A DNA stretch of 64,000 nt from Candidatus Methanoplasma termitum (GCF_000800805.1 NZ_CP010070.1:1116001-1180000); one strand, 5' to 3'; shown: positions 24,267 through 34,211, numbered from the stretch's first letter. Program-made: numbers and translations. Notes: a model not told the origin generated them from the letters alone.

Positions 24267-25405
24267 CAGTCCAACCTCAGTTCCGCATCGATGCCTTCCG
24301 GCGGTATTTCAAATACAGTTGCCCTTTCCGGCAGCCAGGAGACCATTACTTCGTCCCCTACGCCGTAATCGTCGAACCTTCTGTTCGAGATCTTAGATGA
24401 GACCAAACCTATATCATCGGCCATGATCTCCACGGTCACTGTGGCCCCTTCATAGAGTATCCTTTCCACTTTGCCTTTGAAGAATCCCTCCGGCATCTCC
24501 GGATCCGGTTTCTCTTCGGTGGGCTTTGGGATCAACGGTATCCTTGTGGACCCGATCTTGATCGCAACTGCGACTTCAGTGCCTGCCGGCACATCGGTCT
24601 TGTGCGCTTTTATCATCGTCCCGTTCTGTATCTCTATCTCGGAGAATTCCTCATTGACCGAACGTATCTTTCCAATGAAGATGTTGGACCTTCCCACGAA
24701 ATTCGCAACGAAGGGGGTCTTTGGGTTCCTGAACACTTCCATTGGTGTGCCGACCTGGATAATCTTTCCGTTCCTTATAATGGCGATGCGATCAGCCATC
24801 TCCAATGCCTCATCCTGATCGTGTGTTACATGTATCGCTGTGTGGCCCATCTCTTTGACAAGTGATTTGAGATCTTGCCTTAGTTCAAGTCTGAGCCTTG
24901 CGTCAAGTGCCCTCAGGGGCTCATCCAGAAGCAGAATATCCGAGTCGGAGGCGAGCGCCCTTGCAAGCGCCGTCCTTTGCTGCTGGCCTCCGCTCAGTTC
25001 GTTCGGGTAGGAATTGGCCTTACTTTCCATATGCACCAGATCCAACATACCCTTTACGAGTTGCTTGGCATCTTCTTCATTCCACCCGTTGATCTGCGGA
25101 GAGAACATCACATTCTCATAAACGGTCTTCGGCGGGAACAACGCATATGTCTGGGACAGCATGGTCGCTTTCCTCTCGCTGACCGGTCTGTTAGTTACGT
25201 CGACCCCATCAAATAATACTTTTCCACGATCCGGCTTGGTAAGCCCGCATATCATTCTCAGGCATGTGGTCTTCCCCGAACCGGTCGGTCCGAGTATACA
25301 TAGGTATTCGCCGTCATTGACCTTAAGGGTTAGGCCATCGGCGGCCTTGTGGCCCTTGTATTCTTTGCACAACCCGTCCAGAACGATCTCAGGCACGGCG
25401 GCCAC
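24266..25405 (-). CDS. ABC importer ATPase 1 (with TOBE domain)
   Basis: The 379-residue ATPase has Walker A GPTGSGKTT (39-47), SQTYALFPPKTVYENV, signature LSGGQQQR (137-144), Walker B ILLLDEPLRALDARL and HVTHDQDEALEMADR. Residues about 240-379 form a TOBE-like domain. The Q-loop has SQTYALFPPKT instead of the usual FQxxALFPHMT. It overlaps the permease gene by 17 bases and the next ATPase by one base, indicating translational coupling of the four genes. Confidence 0.9.
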   Translation of the reverse strand: MAAVPEIVLDGLCKEYKGHKAADGLTLKVNDGEYLCILGPTGSGKTTCLRMICGLTKPDRGKVLFDGVDVTNRPVSERKATMLSQTYALFPPKTVYENVMFSPQINGWNEEDAKQLVKGMLDLVHMESKANSYPNELSGGQQQRTALARALASDSDILLLDEPLRALDARLRLELRQDLKSLVKEMGHTAIHVTHDQDEALEMADRIAIIRNGKIIQVGTPMEVFRNPKTPFVANFVGRSNIFIGKIRSVNEEFSEIEIQNGTMIKAHKTDVPAGTEVAVAIKIGSTRIPLIPKPTEEKPDPEMPEGFFKGKVERILYEGATVTVEIMADDIGLVSSKISNRRFDDYGVGDEVMVSWLPERATVFEIPPEGIDAELRLD

Positions 25406-27077
25406 CCCTGCTGATTACTATTCTTACACCCATAATAAAAATGAAACATATCGCTATCAGGATTATCGAACAAAATGCCGCTTCCGTATAATGATGTTTT
25501 CCAACAAGGTCCATTATGTAAATAGGGACCGTCTTGACCGAGCTGGTTATCGATTGGGTCGCACCCGTCTCGCCGAGACTCCTTGTGAATGCCAGCACTG
25601 CTCCGGCGATTATCGAGGATTTGATTATCGGAACTAGGACCCTTGTGAAGGTCTGGAAAGGTTTTGCTCCGAGCGTCAATGCCACTTCTTCGTATGCGGG
25701 GTCGATTTCTTCGACGGCACCCACAATATTCCTGACCATGAGCGGGAATGTGAAAGAAATGTGTCCAAGTATGACCATTACTAGGCTCAGAGCGCCTCCG
25801 GCATACATACTGCCCCAAAAGAGAGATAGTGAGAAGCCGAGTGCTGCTGTCGGGATTATCAGAGGGACGTTTACTAGTGTATCAAGTATCTTTCCGAATA
25901 ACGCGTTCCGTTTCCTTGCAATATACAGAGCAATGGGGGTGCCGAAAATGACATCAAAAACAACTGCAACTCCCGCTATAAGGAAGGATATGCCTATCGA
26001 ATACAGCAGCTTACCATAGTCAATTTGCGCCATAGGCTGCGTTACATATGTGAAAATATAGAATGTCGGAAGAAGGACGATTACCGCAAGGAAGGCGATC
26101 GAGAAAGCATCCTTCAGCTTAGGTACCGACCCCCTGCTGAGCGTCCTCCCGAATTTTGGCCATACTCTTTTTGTGGGTATCTTGAATTTCATGACCAGAA
26201 TTCTTACTACCAACAGCATCATCAGCGCAAGGACGATCATCAGAGCGCTGATAAGGATCAGGGATCCAATCATGGTGTCGTGGGGGATCAGCTCCGATAC
26301 CTTATTTGGATTTGCAAAGTCCTTCACATATGCAATGAAAGCAGGTCCTGTGAAGAATGTGGGCCCGTCTAGGAATGAACCCTTGAGAGAGTTGTATCCC
26401 ATCATCTGCACTGCCATGTAGGTACCTCCTGTCTCGGAGAGGGACCTGGCAAAACAGAGGATCGTACCGGTCAGCAGACCGGTGCGGAAAAGCGGCAGGG
26501 TTATTGTTCTTACCGCCGTGAATCTTGATGCGGAAAGGGTCATTGCCGCTATCTCATAGTTCGGCTCGATCTGCTCCAAAATTGCGGACAGGGACCTTAC
26601 CATATACGGGAATGAGAACACTATGTGCAGAAGGATTATCATGATAAATGGGGACATTACAATGCCCAGTCCGGGTATGTCGATGCCGTGCGGGGCCCCC
26701 CAGAACATCACTACTGAAATGCCCAAGACCGCAGTCGGGAACACCAGCGGCATATCCATCAGAGTATCGAGATATCTTTTCCCTTTGAACTGTTTCCTTA
26801 CCATTATCCAGGCCATCGGAATGCCCACGATGATATCGATGATTGTTACTATCCCTGCGATGCTGAATGCATTCAGCAGCGACCCGCTGATGATGGTCGT
26901 CATCCTCGAATCGCCGAGTATGTTCTCGACAAGTCCCCACTTTGCAAACAGGTCAAAAACGACGAATATCGCAGGAATAATGATGATTATTACAAGAATC
27001 AGAACTGCAAGGGTGAACCATGCCTTTCTTACTTTTTCGTTATTTGATTTGTCGTTTATCCATTTGAACAGAGGCAT
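25389..27077 (-). CDS. ABC importer permease, fused double-domain type
   Basis: The 562-residue membrane protein contains two binding-protein-dependent permease domains in one chain, about twelve membrane helices in total. Each has an EAA loop for docking the ATPases: EIAAMTLSASRFTAVRTITLPLFRTGLL (about 176-203) and EEVALTLGAKPFQTFTRVLVPIIKSS (about 455-480). The fused layout is common in Fe(III), thiamine and some oxyanion importers, and SLSETGGT / SLGETGAT recall sulfate and molybdate permeases. It is the first gene of the operon. No substrate-binding protein lies in the window, so the substrate stays open. Confidence 0.88.
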   Translation of the reverse strand: MPLFKWINDKSNNEKVRKAWFTLAVLILVIIIIIPAIFVVFDLFAKWGLVENILGDSRMTTIISGSLLNAFSIAGIVTIIDIIVGIPMAWIMVRKQFKGKRYLDTLMDMPLVFPTAVLGISVVMFWGAPHGIDIPGLGIVMSPFIMIILLHIVFSFPYMVRSLSAILEQIEPNYEIAAMTLSASRFTAVRTITLPLFRTGLLTGTILCFARSLSETGGTYMAVQMMGYNSLKGSFLDGPTFFTGPAFIAYVKDFANPNKVSELIPHDTMIGSLILISALMIVLALMMLLVVRILVMKFKIPTKRVWPKFGRTLSRGSVPKLKDAFSIAFLAVIVLLPTFYIFTYVTQPMAQIDYGKLLYSIGISFLIAGVAVVFDVIFGTPIALYIARKRNALFGKILDTLVNVPLIIPTAALGFSLSLFWGSMYAGGALSLVMVILGHISFTFPLMVRNIVGAVEEIDPAYEEVALTLGAKPFQTFTRVLVPIIKSSIIAGAVLAFTRSLGETGATQSITSSVKTVPIYIMDLVGKHHYTEAAFCSIILIAICFIFIMGVRIVISRGGRRA

Positions 27078-27118
27078 GGGGGAGTACCTTTACCGATATG
27101 CCGAGTGATAACATATTT

Positions 27119-27340
27119 TCAGAGTATTGATATACTGACCACATTGTTCCCGCGGAGTACGACCATGCCCAGGCGTCTCTGTTCTTCGCCGGCTGTGTTG
27201 TTCTCGATGGTCTCTTCCAAGACCATGTTCATATACTCATCGAACCCGACGAATTTGCCTTCCATTATCCTCCCGTCCTTCAGAAGGAGCGAGACACGTT
27301 TGTCCAGTGATTTTTCGAGCAAAGTTTGCGGCATTACCAT
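27119..27340 (-). CDS. Lsm/Sm-like RNA-binding protein
   Basis: The 73-residue protein is an archaeal Sm-like protein that forms a heptameric ring on U-rich RNA. The Sm1 motif is VSLLLKDGRIMEGKFVGFDEYMNMVLEET and the Sm2 motif is LGMVVLRGNNVVSISIL. I start at MVMPQTLLEK (27340); the frame is open to 27412, but that part is not Sm-like. It is separated from the importer operon by 41 bases. Confidence 0.93.
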   Translation of the reverse strand: MVMPQTLLEKSLDKRVSLLLKDGRIMEGKFVGFDEYMNMVLEETIENNTAGEEQRRLGMVVLRGNNVVSISIL

Positions 27341-27412
27341 AGTATCGGTCTGACCATGGGATAAATAATTAAAAGCTTTCCTATTGCTTAATCCTATTTT
27401 AAAAAAGAACAA

Positions 27413-27855
27413 GCCGACATAGGTCTGAAATAGCTATAAGCGGTAGGGGGCATGAGTGTTCTCAACGGTTCACGAAGTCTGTTGATTAGACAGCAGAAAG
27501 AGGAAAAGAAATAAAACATACGAACGAACGATATGGTATTCCGGTCATGACCTCTCAGGAACGCAATATGGTCTTTTACTACCAGTCAACATTTTATGAG
27601 GAAACGAAAAACAACATTGTCGTCAATTACAAACCGATCGAAAGTACAGGCGTGAGCCCGGACATTCCGCCGCGCCCGATCCAGAGAAAGATCCCGACGA
27701 GATCCTTTGAACCATTCCAGATCGTGTATGTGGATTTCTGTGCGGTCCTTTCCTTTCTCAAAATGGATCGTTCGTGCATCGATTTTTTCATCAAACATGT
27801 TTTGTTTTATGTGTTAACGGTTTGATCGAACTTCCGACGAAATACCAAACCGTCT
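27413..27855. other. 440-base region with two competing ORFs
   Basis: Two mutually overlapping frames compete: plus strand 27547-27825 (92 residues, MTSQERNMVFYYQ...) and minus strand 27586-27798 (70 residues, MFDEKIDARTIHFEKGKD...). The minus frame has a more natural charged composition, but neither has homology I recognise nor a convincing ribosome-binding site. A 20-codon frame (27452-27514) is also present. Inverted arms ACGGTTTG (27817-27824) and CAAACCGT (27846-27853) form a hairpin just before the next gene. It is uncertain whether this region codes for anything. Confidence 0.35.
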
Positions 27856-27900
27856 GTGGATGTGCAGACTTTTTATTTTAGCCACACGTTCATCATAGCG

Positions 27901-28209
27901 ATGAAAGGAACTGCTCCAGATATGGAAAAAATCAAGGAAAGGATAGAGAACAACGAGATATACTGCCTTGAACTAGACGAGGGTGCCGGCCCCGGACCAT
28001 TGAAGATAACAAGATATTTTTTCAAAGATGGGAGTATAGAGAGTGTGATATTGGCCCCTAATTTCAGGGCCGCATGCCCTTCCTGCAATAATTCATGGAC
28101 CACAGAGGACCTGATCGAAAGGCTTAAAGAAATGCCCTTGCTGGCATACGAATTCGAGATGCCGGGAAAAACAAGGGTTTGGATGCGTTTCGTTACGCTG
28201 CATTCCTGA
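27901..28209 (+). CDS. Hypothetical acidic protein
   Basis: About 102 residues from the ATG at 27901 (MKGTAPDMEKIKERI); a GTG at 27856 would add 15 residues. The protein has strands (YCLELDEGAGPGPLKITRYFFKDGSIESVIL), one CPSC pair around residue 59, and a C-terminal part ending RFVTLHS. A T/A-rich box at 27869-27879 sits at the right distance for a leaderless transcript from 27901. Not recognised. The antisense frame over the same stretch is less credible. Confidence 0.55.
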   Translation: MKGTAPDMEKIKERIENNEIYCLELDEGAGPGPLKITRYFFKDGSIESVILAPNFRAACPSCNNSWTTEDLIERLKEMPLLAYEFEMPGKTRVWMRFVTLHS

Positions 28210-28290
28210 CGGTTCACTCCCGCTTCCGCTCAGATCGGAATGGGCCGTTGTTTCAACACACTTTTATTTGATTAGATATTCCCTTTACCC

Positions 28291-28770
28291 ATGGTAAAGG
28301 TCATACTGCACACGACAGAGGGCGACATAGAGATCAAACTGCACGACGACATGCCCATCACAACGGGCAACTTCACAAAGTTGGCCAAAGAGGGATTCTA
28401 CGACGGGACAATATTTCACAGAGTGATCCGCAACTTCATGATCCAGGGCGGAGACCCCCAAGGTACGGGGATGGGCGGGCCCGGATACACGATCAAGGAC
28501 GAATTCGGAAAAGGTCATTCCAACATCAGGGGTACGATCTCCATGGCTAATACGGGGAGACCGAACACTGGAGGCAGCCAGTTCTTCATCAACTTGGTCA
28601 ATAACTGCTATCTTGACAAAGAGGATCCTTCCACGCCATATGCGCACCCTGTCTTCGGACAGGTAGTAAAGGGAATGGATGTTGTGGATCTCATCGGCAA
28701 CTCGCCCACCGGCCCTAACGACCGCCCGAAGAAAGAAGTGAAGATAACAAAGGCCGAAGTGATCGAATAA
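28291..28770 (+). CDS. Cyclophilin-type peptidyl-prolyl cis-trans isomerase
   Basis: The 159-residue cytosolic enzyme speeds proline isomerisation. It holds the whole cyclophilin core: GTIFHRVIRNFMIQGGDPQGTGMGGPGY (about residues 43-70) with the catalytic Arg in FHRV, GTISMANTGRPNTGGSQFFINL (about 90-111), and HPVFGQVVKGMDVVD (about 129-143). The stop overlaps the ATG of the next gene by one base. Confidence 0.96.
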   Translation: MVKVILHTTEGDIEIKLHDDMPITTGNFTKLAKEGFYDGTIFHRVIRNFMIQGGDPQGTGMGGPGYTIKDEFGKGHSNIRGTISMANTGRPNTGGSQFFINLVNNCYLDKEDPSTPYAHPVFGQVVKGMDVVDLIGNSPTGPNDRPKKEVKITKAEVIE

Positions 28771-29597
28771 TGGCCGACAGACACGTGATAGAATGCTTGG
28801 GTATGTCCAAAGTGATCATAGAGGATGAAAAGGTCACTGTTGTAAGCGGACCAAAGGTCAAGTTCTGTCCGTTGTTCAAAAAATACCGAAACATCGATGA
28901 GATAACCGAAGAGGTCGTGAAGTCGAACATCGAGTTCAGGATCGAGTCGTTCGGTATGTGCTCCGAGAGAAGGGAGATAAGAATGATGGATTTCCTTTCA
29001 TTCGGGATATCTGAGGTTTTGAGCTCGTCCTTGAAACACAGTAAGATCGATGCGGCAGTGATAGCATCGGATGGCTGCGGAACTGTCGTATTGACCGATC
29101 CGGAGATCGTCCAAGGCCTCGGCGGAAGGATCTCCGGAGTATGCGAGACGACCCCCATCGAAAGCGTAATTGACGGCGTAGGAAGAGAGAATGTCCTAGA
29201 CCCAGACACAGCGAAGATGGATATGATCGCCGGCGTGAGGAAGGCAAAGAAGACGGGTTTCGGAACGGTCGCGGTGACCGTTGTTTCAATGGCGGATGCT
29301 TCCGAGTTGAGAAGGGAATTCGGGGATTCGGTGGTCATCATGGCGGTTCATACTTCATGCATGAACAAAAAGGATGCACGCACAGCCTTCAAAGTTTGCG
29401 ACATTATAACGGCATGTGCGTCTGAGACACTCAGGGCGGAAGCGAAGACTAAAGACATTATCATCGCCGGCAACAAAGTTCCAATCTATGGCGTAAGCGA
29501 GAAGGGAAAAGAACTGGTCCTGATGAGGTTAAAAGAAACGGGCAAAGAGCCCTGGGACGGAAAAGAGCCAGAGGTCCCGCCGTATCCGCTTATCTGA
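28770..29597 (+). CDS. Methanogenesis marker protein 8 (DUF2099)
   Basis: The 275-residue protein matches the DUF2099 / methanogenesis-marker-8 family, found almost only in methanogens and of unknown biochemical role. Visible family features are HVIECLGMSKVIIEDEKVTVVSGPKVKFCPLF at the N-terminus, FGMCSERREI, AAVIASDGCGTVVLTDPEIVQGLGGRISGVCETTPI with several Cys residues, and a C-terminal VPIYGVSEKGKELVLMRL. It is the best single marker for the lifestyle of the source organism. It is coupled to the cyclophilin gene by a one-base overlap. Confidence 0.85.
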   Translation: MADRHVIECLGMSKVIIEDEKVTVVSGPKVKFCPLFKKYRNIDEITEEVVKSNIEFRIESFGMCSERREIRMMDFLSFGISEVLSSSLKHSKIDAAVIASDGCGTVVLTDPEIVQGLGGRISGVCETTPIESVIDGVGRENVLDPDTAKMDMIAGVRKAKKTGFGTVAVTVVSMADASELRREFGDSVVIMAVHTSCMNKKDARTAFKVCDIITACASETLRAEAKTKDIIIAGNKVPIYGVSEKGKELVLMRLKETGKEPWDGKEPEVPPYPLI

Positions 29598-29957
29598 TCA
29601 ATCCGCCGGCTCTAAGATAAGATGTGTGCTTGAGCGAAGGAAGATCAGAGGTATCTGTTGCTTCCTTGCGGCGACCCTAAGCTTCTTGTCGTTGGTCAGG
29701 ATGTATCCATTTGTCGCGATAGCTACGTCGATGACCGCATCGTCGCCTGATCGCGTTGTTTGAACAATATCGTACTTCCTCGCAAGTTGGAGTGCGGCTT
29801 TTGCGTATTTGTGGTCCAAGTGTTTAAGCTCGCCTATCAAAGGGCCGGGTACGACGCATCTGAAATCTCCTAGAAGGCCTTTCAGTTCCAGATCCAGATT
29901 CATTTTTATCTCGAACGGCATCAGAAGCGCGTTCGTGTCAAGGACAACGGTCTGCAT
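29598..29957 (-). CDS. PIN-domain RNase (UTP24/FAF1-like archaeal type)
   Basis: The 119-residue protein opens MQTVVLDTNALLMPFEIKMNLDLEL; Asp7 is the first acidic residue of the PIN active site and GELKHL holds a second. SGDDAVIDVAIATNGYILTNDKKLRVAARKQQIPLIFLR carries the others. In many archaea this PIN gene follows the aIF2-gamma gene, as here (4 bases apart). The eukaryotic relatives cut pre-rRNA; a role in rRNA processing is inferred from context. No antitoxin gene is adjacent. Confidence 0.88.
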   Translation of the reverse strand: MQTVVLDTNALLMPFEIKMNLDLELKGLLGDFRCVVPGPLIGELKHLDHKYAKAALQLARKYDIVQTTRSGDDAVIDVAIATNGYILTNDKKLRVAARKQQIPLIFLRSSTHLILEPAD

Positions 29958-29961
29958 GAAC

Positions 29962-31200
29962 TCACTGCTCTATTATCCCGTACCCGATGAGCCTCCACTT
30001 GTTGGAGATCCTTCTGGATATCGCTACCCTCTGTGCGGGAAGGATGCACACGGGTATCTTGAGTACGACTTCCGCCGAGCCCGTCCTTGCGCTCTTGACC
30101 ACGCCCACCGTTGTTGCCGTCCCTACGCTGAGCATGAGGGGCTCGTTGCTCTTGATCTCTTCGACCATAAGGTCGGATGATGAGCCTACGACACGATCTA
30201 AAAGCGTGGTCTTCATTTTGAAATCATGGACCACGGGAGGCAACCGCCCCGGTATTCCGACCACCCTTCCGGTAAGCCCGTCTGATTTGGTTATTGATGG
30301 ATCGAGTGCCGTTCCTATTGCTATGAGCCCGCCTGGAACCACCTCTTTGACGCTCTTCCCCCCTGCCTGCAGCGACGTGACCTTTGCCGTGATCTTCTCG
30401 TAGGATGTCTTCCCTGCGATCTCCACCTTTCTTCCGGGGGCTATCTCGATCTCGTCATCTATCCTCAGCTTGCCCTGTATGAGCGTTCCTCCTATGACCC
30501 CTCCTTTGAGATCCTTGGGGATCGTTCCCGGCATATTGATGTCAAAGGACCTTGCAACGTGCATCAGCGGCGAAGCGTTCATGTTTCTGACGACCTTTGA
30601 CATTATGTGTTCTTCTATGCTCTCGATGAGCATGTCAATGTTCACGCCCCTGTTCGCAGATACTGGTATGATGGGCGCATTCTCTGCTATCGTCCCTTTG
30701 ACGAATTCTTTTATTTGTTTGTAGTTCTCGATAGCCTGTTCCCTTGTGACAATGTCGATCTTGTTCTGAACTATGATTATGTTCTCTATGCCGATTATCG
30801 AAAGGGCCATAAGGTGCTCTTTCGTCTGCGGTTGAGGACATTTCTCGTTCGCCGCGACGAGAAGCAACGCACCGTCCATTAAAGCGGCGCCCGACAGCAT
30901 CGTTGCCATAAGGGTCTCGTGCCCCGGCGCATCGACGAACGATACCGCTCTGTGGAACTCTGCCTTCTCCCCGCAATTGGAACATTTAGGGGATGTCCCG
31001 TAAGCGATCGCACCTTTGCATTTAGGACATTTGTAAAACGCGACATCCGCATATCCCAGCCTGATAGATATACCTCTTTTGACCTCTTCCGAGTGACGAT
31101 CCGTCCACTCTCCGGACAGCGCTTTGGTAAGCGTCGTCTTCCCATGGTCAACGTGGCCTATCATCCCGATGTTGATCTCGGGTTGCTTGGGAACTTTCAT
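29962..31200 (-). CDS. Initiation factor aIF2 subunit gamma
   Basis: The GTPase carries initiator Met-tRNA to the ribosome. The 412-residue protein has [10 protein letters not shown] (about residues 14-23), a zinc knuckle CPKC...CSNC (about 58-74), DAPGHE and NKID, then the two beta-barrel domains of the EF-Tu type (domain II with [32 protein letters not shown]). It overlaps the S6e gene by one base (31200) and precedes the PIN gene. Confidence 0.97.
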   Translation of the reverse strand: MKVPKQPEINIGMIGHVDHGKTTLTKALSGEWTDRHSEEVKRGISIRLGYADVAFYKCPKCKGAIAYGTSPKCSNCGEKAEFHRAVSFVDAPGHETLMATMLSGAALMDGALLLVAANEKCPQPQTKEHLMALSIIGIENIIIVQNKIDIVTREQAIENYKQIKEFVKGTIAENAPIIPVSANRGVNIDMLIESIEEHIMSKVVRNMNASPLMHVARSFDINMPGTIPKDLKGGVIGGTLIQGKLRIDDEIEIAPGRKVEIAGKTSYEKITAKVTSLQAGGKSVKEVVPGGLIAIGTALDPSITKSDGLTGRVVGIPGRLPPVVHDFKMKTTLLDRVVGSSSDLMVEEIKSNEPLMLSVGTATTVGVVKSARTGSAEVVLKIPVCILPAQRVAISRRISNKWRLIGYGIIEQ

Positions 31201-31613
31201 CAGTGCTTCTCCGCTTTAGCCCCTTCTGCTGGTGCGGGAGGCAAAAGCTCTTCTATGGCCTTAGGTCCGTATTCGGCGATCGCCATGTTTATCTGAACGA
31301 TCTCGCTTGATATTGTGGATCCGCGGACTCCGACCCTCTTCCTCTCGCCCGGATATCTCTCTTTGAAACCGAGTCCGTCTGAGAGAAGGAGTTTCTTTCT
31401 CTTTGGTCCGGGGAGGTCTGACCTCATCGGGGTACCGTTTTTGTCGCTTCCGCCTGTTATCTTCAGCTTGTATCCGGGGAGACCTACGAAAATCCCATCT
31501 ACGATCTCTCCGATGTTTTTACCATTCAGAGAGTTCGCGTGGTGGCCTGAGACCTTCACATTGTATGATTTTCCGGTCTTCACATCGTTTACGATGGTTT
31601 TGAATTCTACCAT
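31200..31613 (-). CDS. Ribosomal protein S6e
   Basis: The 137-residue protein has the S6e pattern [82 protein letters not shown], including the GGSDKxGxPM signature. A TTTATAAG box on the minus strand near 31650 fits its promoter. S6e, aIF2-gamma and PIN form one conserved archaeal operon. Confidence 0.96.
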   Translation of the reverse strand: MVEFKTIVNDVKTGKSYNVKVSGHHANSLNGKNIGEIVDGIFVGLPGYKLKITGGSDKNGTPMRSDLPGPKRKKLLLSDGLGFKERYPGERKRVGVRGSTISSEIVQINMAIAEYGPKAIEELLPPAPAEGAKAEKH

Positions 31614-31742
31614 TTGAACACCTGTAGCCCGACCTATTATAGTATCACTTATAAATGTTTGTTCAAAAAAGTCGTTACTGTTTGATCGTCAAAACCTGTG
31701 CCCGGCTTATGCTGCGCTTAACGAATGACGAATAGAATGAGG

Positions 31743-33488
31743 TCACATTCCCCAAAAATTATCTTCCTTTCTTTTTATCTCGATGGTCTCCTGCAGAACC
31801 AGCTTCTCATCCTCGGTTATGTCGAGCGTCGCAAGCTGTTTCACCGCAGACCCTATCAGATCGACGTAAACGATATCCTCTTCGTTGATCTGTCTCCCGG
31901 CGGTCACGCCGTCTATTCCCACGGCGACCTCTTCGCCCTGTTTCGCTTCTTTCAGGGTATCCTCGCCTGTGTGTATGCTTTTTATTTTTCCCAGGTCCCT
32001 TCCGTCGGCACCGATGAGGCGCTGACCGATCCTGATCCTTCCGGCGAGCACCCTCACACCCACGATTGCGGGATGGCTGGCTCTGAAGATACAATTCGGG
32101 AGCACTTTGAATTTGGCAGGGAAAGAGAACTCCGATCTTTTGTCGGTGTCTGTCTTTTTCTTAGACTCTTCCACCCACTCCTGATATTCCTCGATGAGTT
32201 TGTAAACTATCTGATTCGTCATGACCTTGACGTCGTGATTATGGATCTCGACCTCCGCATCCTTTGTTATCGATACGTTGAAACCAAGCACCACGTGGTT
32301 CGCTTTATCGCCGTAGGCCGCCTCCACCACATCCCTTCTGGTGATGTCCCCGACACTGTATTTCCTGATGGGTATCCCGGCGGCCTTTGTTTCAAAGGCG
32401 AGGGCCTCCAGAGAGCCGATCGCATCCGCCTTGACCGTTATTCCCTTTTCGGCGGTCTCTATCTTTATCGCAGAATCCTCTTTGAGCTCTTTCAGCAGTG
32501 GGTCGTTCGGTCCTTTCACGACCATGAACGGTGCTCCTGCGATGGCTCCTTCCATGTTTTGAGTCGCGATCTTCACGCCTGCCGCCGCATGCAGCTCTTT
32601 TACCGAGTCGAAACGGTCCCTCGGGTCCCTTATCTCATCCAGAGGCTTCGGCTTCAGGATCGCTTTTATTTTTGTTACGAGCGGCGCGCCGCTTGTTCCC
32701 AGTGCAACAATATCTCCTCTTGACAACGTCCCCGAGTAAAGGATCACATCCATCGTCTTTCCGAGCCCTTTCTCTTCTTTTATTTCGAGGATCGTTCCTT
32801 TGCCGGGGCCCTCTCCCTTCTCTAGCTGTTGCTCAAGGAAGCGCTGTGCCAGACCTATCAAGACCAAAAGAAGGTCCGGTATTCCTTCTCCCTCTTTTGC
32901 GCTGATCGGTACGAGTGCGACGGTCTTTGTGAAATCGTCTATCCTGTCGTAACGATCTGCGAAGATGTTCTGTTCCGATAACTGAGCGATGATGTTGTAC
33001 ATCTTTTCGTTGAGCGCGTCGAGGGTGTGCTGCTGCTGCGCTTTTTCCGCAAGTACGAACGGTCTTCCGTCGACCGGTATCCACCCCTGTATCGTGTCGA
33101 TCTTGTTCATTGCGATAACGAAGGGGGTCTTGTACTGCCTCAGGATGCGTATAGACTCGATCGTTTGAGGTTTTATTCCCTCTCTTATATCGATCACAAG
33201 GACCGCAAGGTCCGCAAGGGACCCGCCTCTCGCACGCAACGTCACAAAGGAGTGATGTCCCGGAGTATCGATAAAAAGCAGCCCTGGCACATCGAATTTT
33301 TTCTTTCCGATGAGCAATGCGCACACTTTATAAATATGTTCGATCGGCACCTCCGTGGCTCCTATGTGCTGTGTGATCAACCCCGCCTCGCGGGCTTGGA
33401 CCGAAGTGCCCCTGATCCTATCGAGGAGCTTCGTTTTGCCGTGGTCAACGTGCCCCAGCACACTTACGACCGGTTGCCTTATTGCCAT
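31743..33488 (-). CDS. Initiation factor aIF5B
   Basis: The 581-residue GTPase promotes subunit joining. G motifs: [19 protein letters not shown] (residues 12-30), DTPGHHSFVTLRARGG and MNKIDTI. The archaeal/eukaryotic type of C-terminus is present with VFRASHPAIVGVRVLAGRIRIGQRLIGADGRDLGKIKSI and, at the end, IGSAVKQLATLDITEDEKLVLQETIEIKRKEDNFWGM. No intein is visible. It follows NDK by 35 bases on the minus strand. Confidence 0.96.
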   Translation of the reverse strand: MAIRQPVVSVLGHVDHGKTKLLDRIRGTSVQAREAGLITQHIGATEVPIEHIYKVCALLIGKKKFDVPGLLFIDTPGHHSFVTLRARGGSLADLAVLVIDIREGIKPQTIESIRILRQYKTPFVIAMNKIDTIQGWIPVDGRPFVLAEKAQQQHTLDALNEKMYNIIAQLSEQNIFADRYDRIDDFTKTVALVPISAKEGEGIPDLLLVLIGLAQRFLEQQLEKGEGPGKGTILEIKEEKGLGKTMDVILYSGTLSRGDIVALGTSGAPLVTKIKAILKPKPLDEIRDPRDRFDSVKELHAAAGVKIATQNMEGAIAGAPFMVVKGPNDPLLKELKEDSAIKIETAEKGITVKADAIGSLEALAFETKAAGIPIRKYSVGDITRRDVVEAAYGDKANHVVLGFNVSITKDAEVEIHNHDVKVMTNQIVYKLIEEYQEWVEESKKKTDTDKRSEFSFPAKFKVLPNCIFRASHPAIVGVRVLAGRIRIGQRLIGADGRDLGKIKSIHTGEDTLKEAKQGEEVAVGIDGVTAGRQINEEDIVYVDLIGSAVKQLATLDITEDEKLVLQETIEIKRKEDNFWGM

Positions 33489-33523
33489 ACAGTCACGCTC
33501 GCGGAGATATCCGAGTAAAATGT

Positions 33524-33979
33524 TTACTCATATGTCCATTCGTCGGCCGATCTCTTGTATGACATGAGCTCTTCCGGTTTGAAGAAGATCGATATCTCCC
33601 TCTTCGCCGAGTCGACGGAGTCTGAGCCATGAATGAGATTCATTCCGGTGACCATGCCGAAGTCGCCGCGTATCGTACCGGGAGCGGATTCCTGAGGGTT
33701 GGTCTTGCCCATCATGTTTCTGCATACCGCGACCGCATTGTCGCCTTCCAGGACCATGGCGAGGACCGGGCCCGATGTTATGAACGATATCAGGCCGTTG
33801 AAGAATCCTTTTCCTTTGTGCTCGCCGTAGTGGCTCTCGGCTACCGATCTCGGTATGACCATGAATTTCACTGCCACGATCTTCAGGCCTTTCTTCTCGA
33901 AGCGGGACATTATCTCGCCGCAAAGCCCTCTCTGTACACCGTCCGGTTTTACCATGACGTATGTTCGCTCGGTGGCCAT
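33524..33979 (-). CDS. ndk: Nucleoside-diphosphate kinase
   Basis: The enzyme transfers the gamma phosphate between nucleotides. The 151-residue chain starts [39 protein letters not shown] and has the phospho-His motif [16 protein letters not shown] with His at about 114. Length and sequence are typical. It lies between L24e and aIF5B in a conserved archaeal order. Confidence 0.97.
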   Translation of the reverse strand: MATERTYVMVKPDGVQRGLCGEIMSRFEKKGLKIVAVKFMVIPRSVAESHYGEHKGKGFFNGLISFITSGPVLAMVLEGDNAVAVCRNMMGKTNPQESAPGTIRGDFGMVTGMNLIHGSDSVDSAKREISIFFKPEELMSYKRSADEWTYE

Positions 33980-33983
33980 GTTA

Positions 33984-34211
33984 TCATTCCTTCTTCTCTG
34001 CCGCTTTGAGGCGTGCCGCCTTCTCTGCCTGGGCCTTCTCTGTCCACTCGGTCGTCCTTGCGACCCTCTTGAGCTCGATCATGTTCTTGTAACACTTGCT
34101 GGTGTCAAAGTTGAAAACTGTCCCATCCTTCTTGACGTACATTTTCCCCGTTCCGGGCTCGATGTCGCCTCCGCAGAATGAGCACTTCCTTATCTCTGCC
34201 ATTTGAATCAC
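33984..34211 (-). CDS. Ribosomal protein L24e
   Basis: The 75-residue protein has the zinc motif [34 protein letters not shown], the L24e signature, and an Ala/Lys-rich tail. Its start overlaps the S28e stop by four bases. The Met at residue 4 ([12 protein letters not shown]) is an equally likely start. Confidence 0.96.
   Translation of the reverse strand: MIQMAEIRKCSFCGGDIEPGTGKMYVKKDGTVFNFDTSKCYKNMIELKRVARTTEWTEKAQAEKAARLKAAEKKE

Noticed and set aside
28715-29341. 208-residue minus-strand frame across the methanogenesis marker gene
   Set aside because: Ser/Thr/Pro-rich antisense shadow of a gene with clear family motifs.
29598-29957. VapC toxin of a toxin-antitoxin pair
   Set aside because: No antitoxin gene is adjacent and the position after aIF2-gamma is the conserved archaeal context of a housekeeping PIN nuclease.
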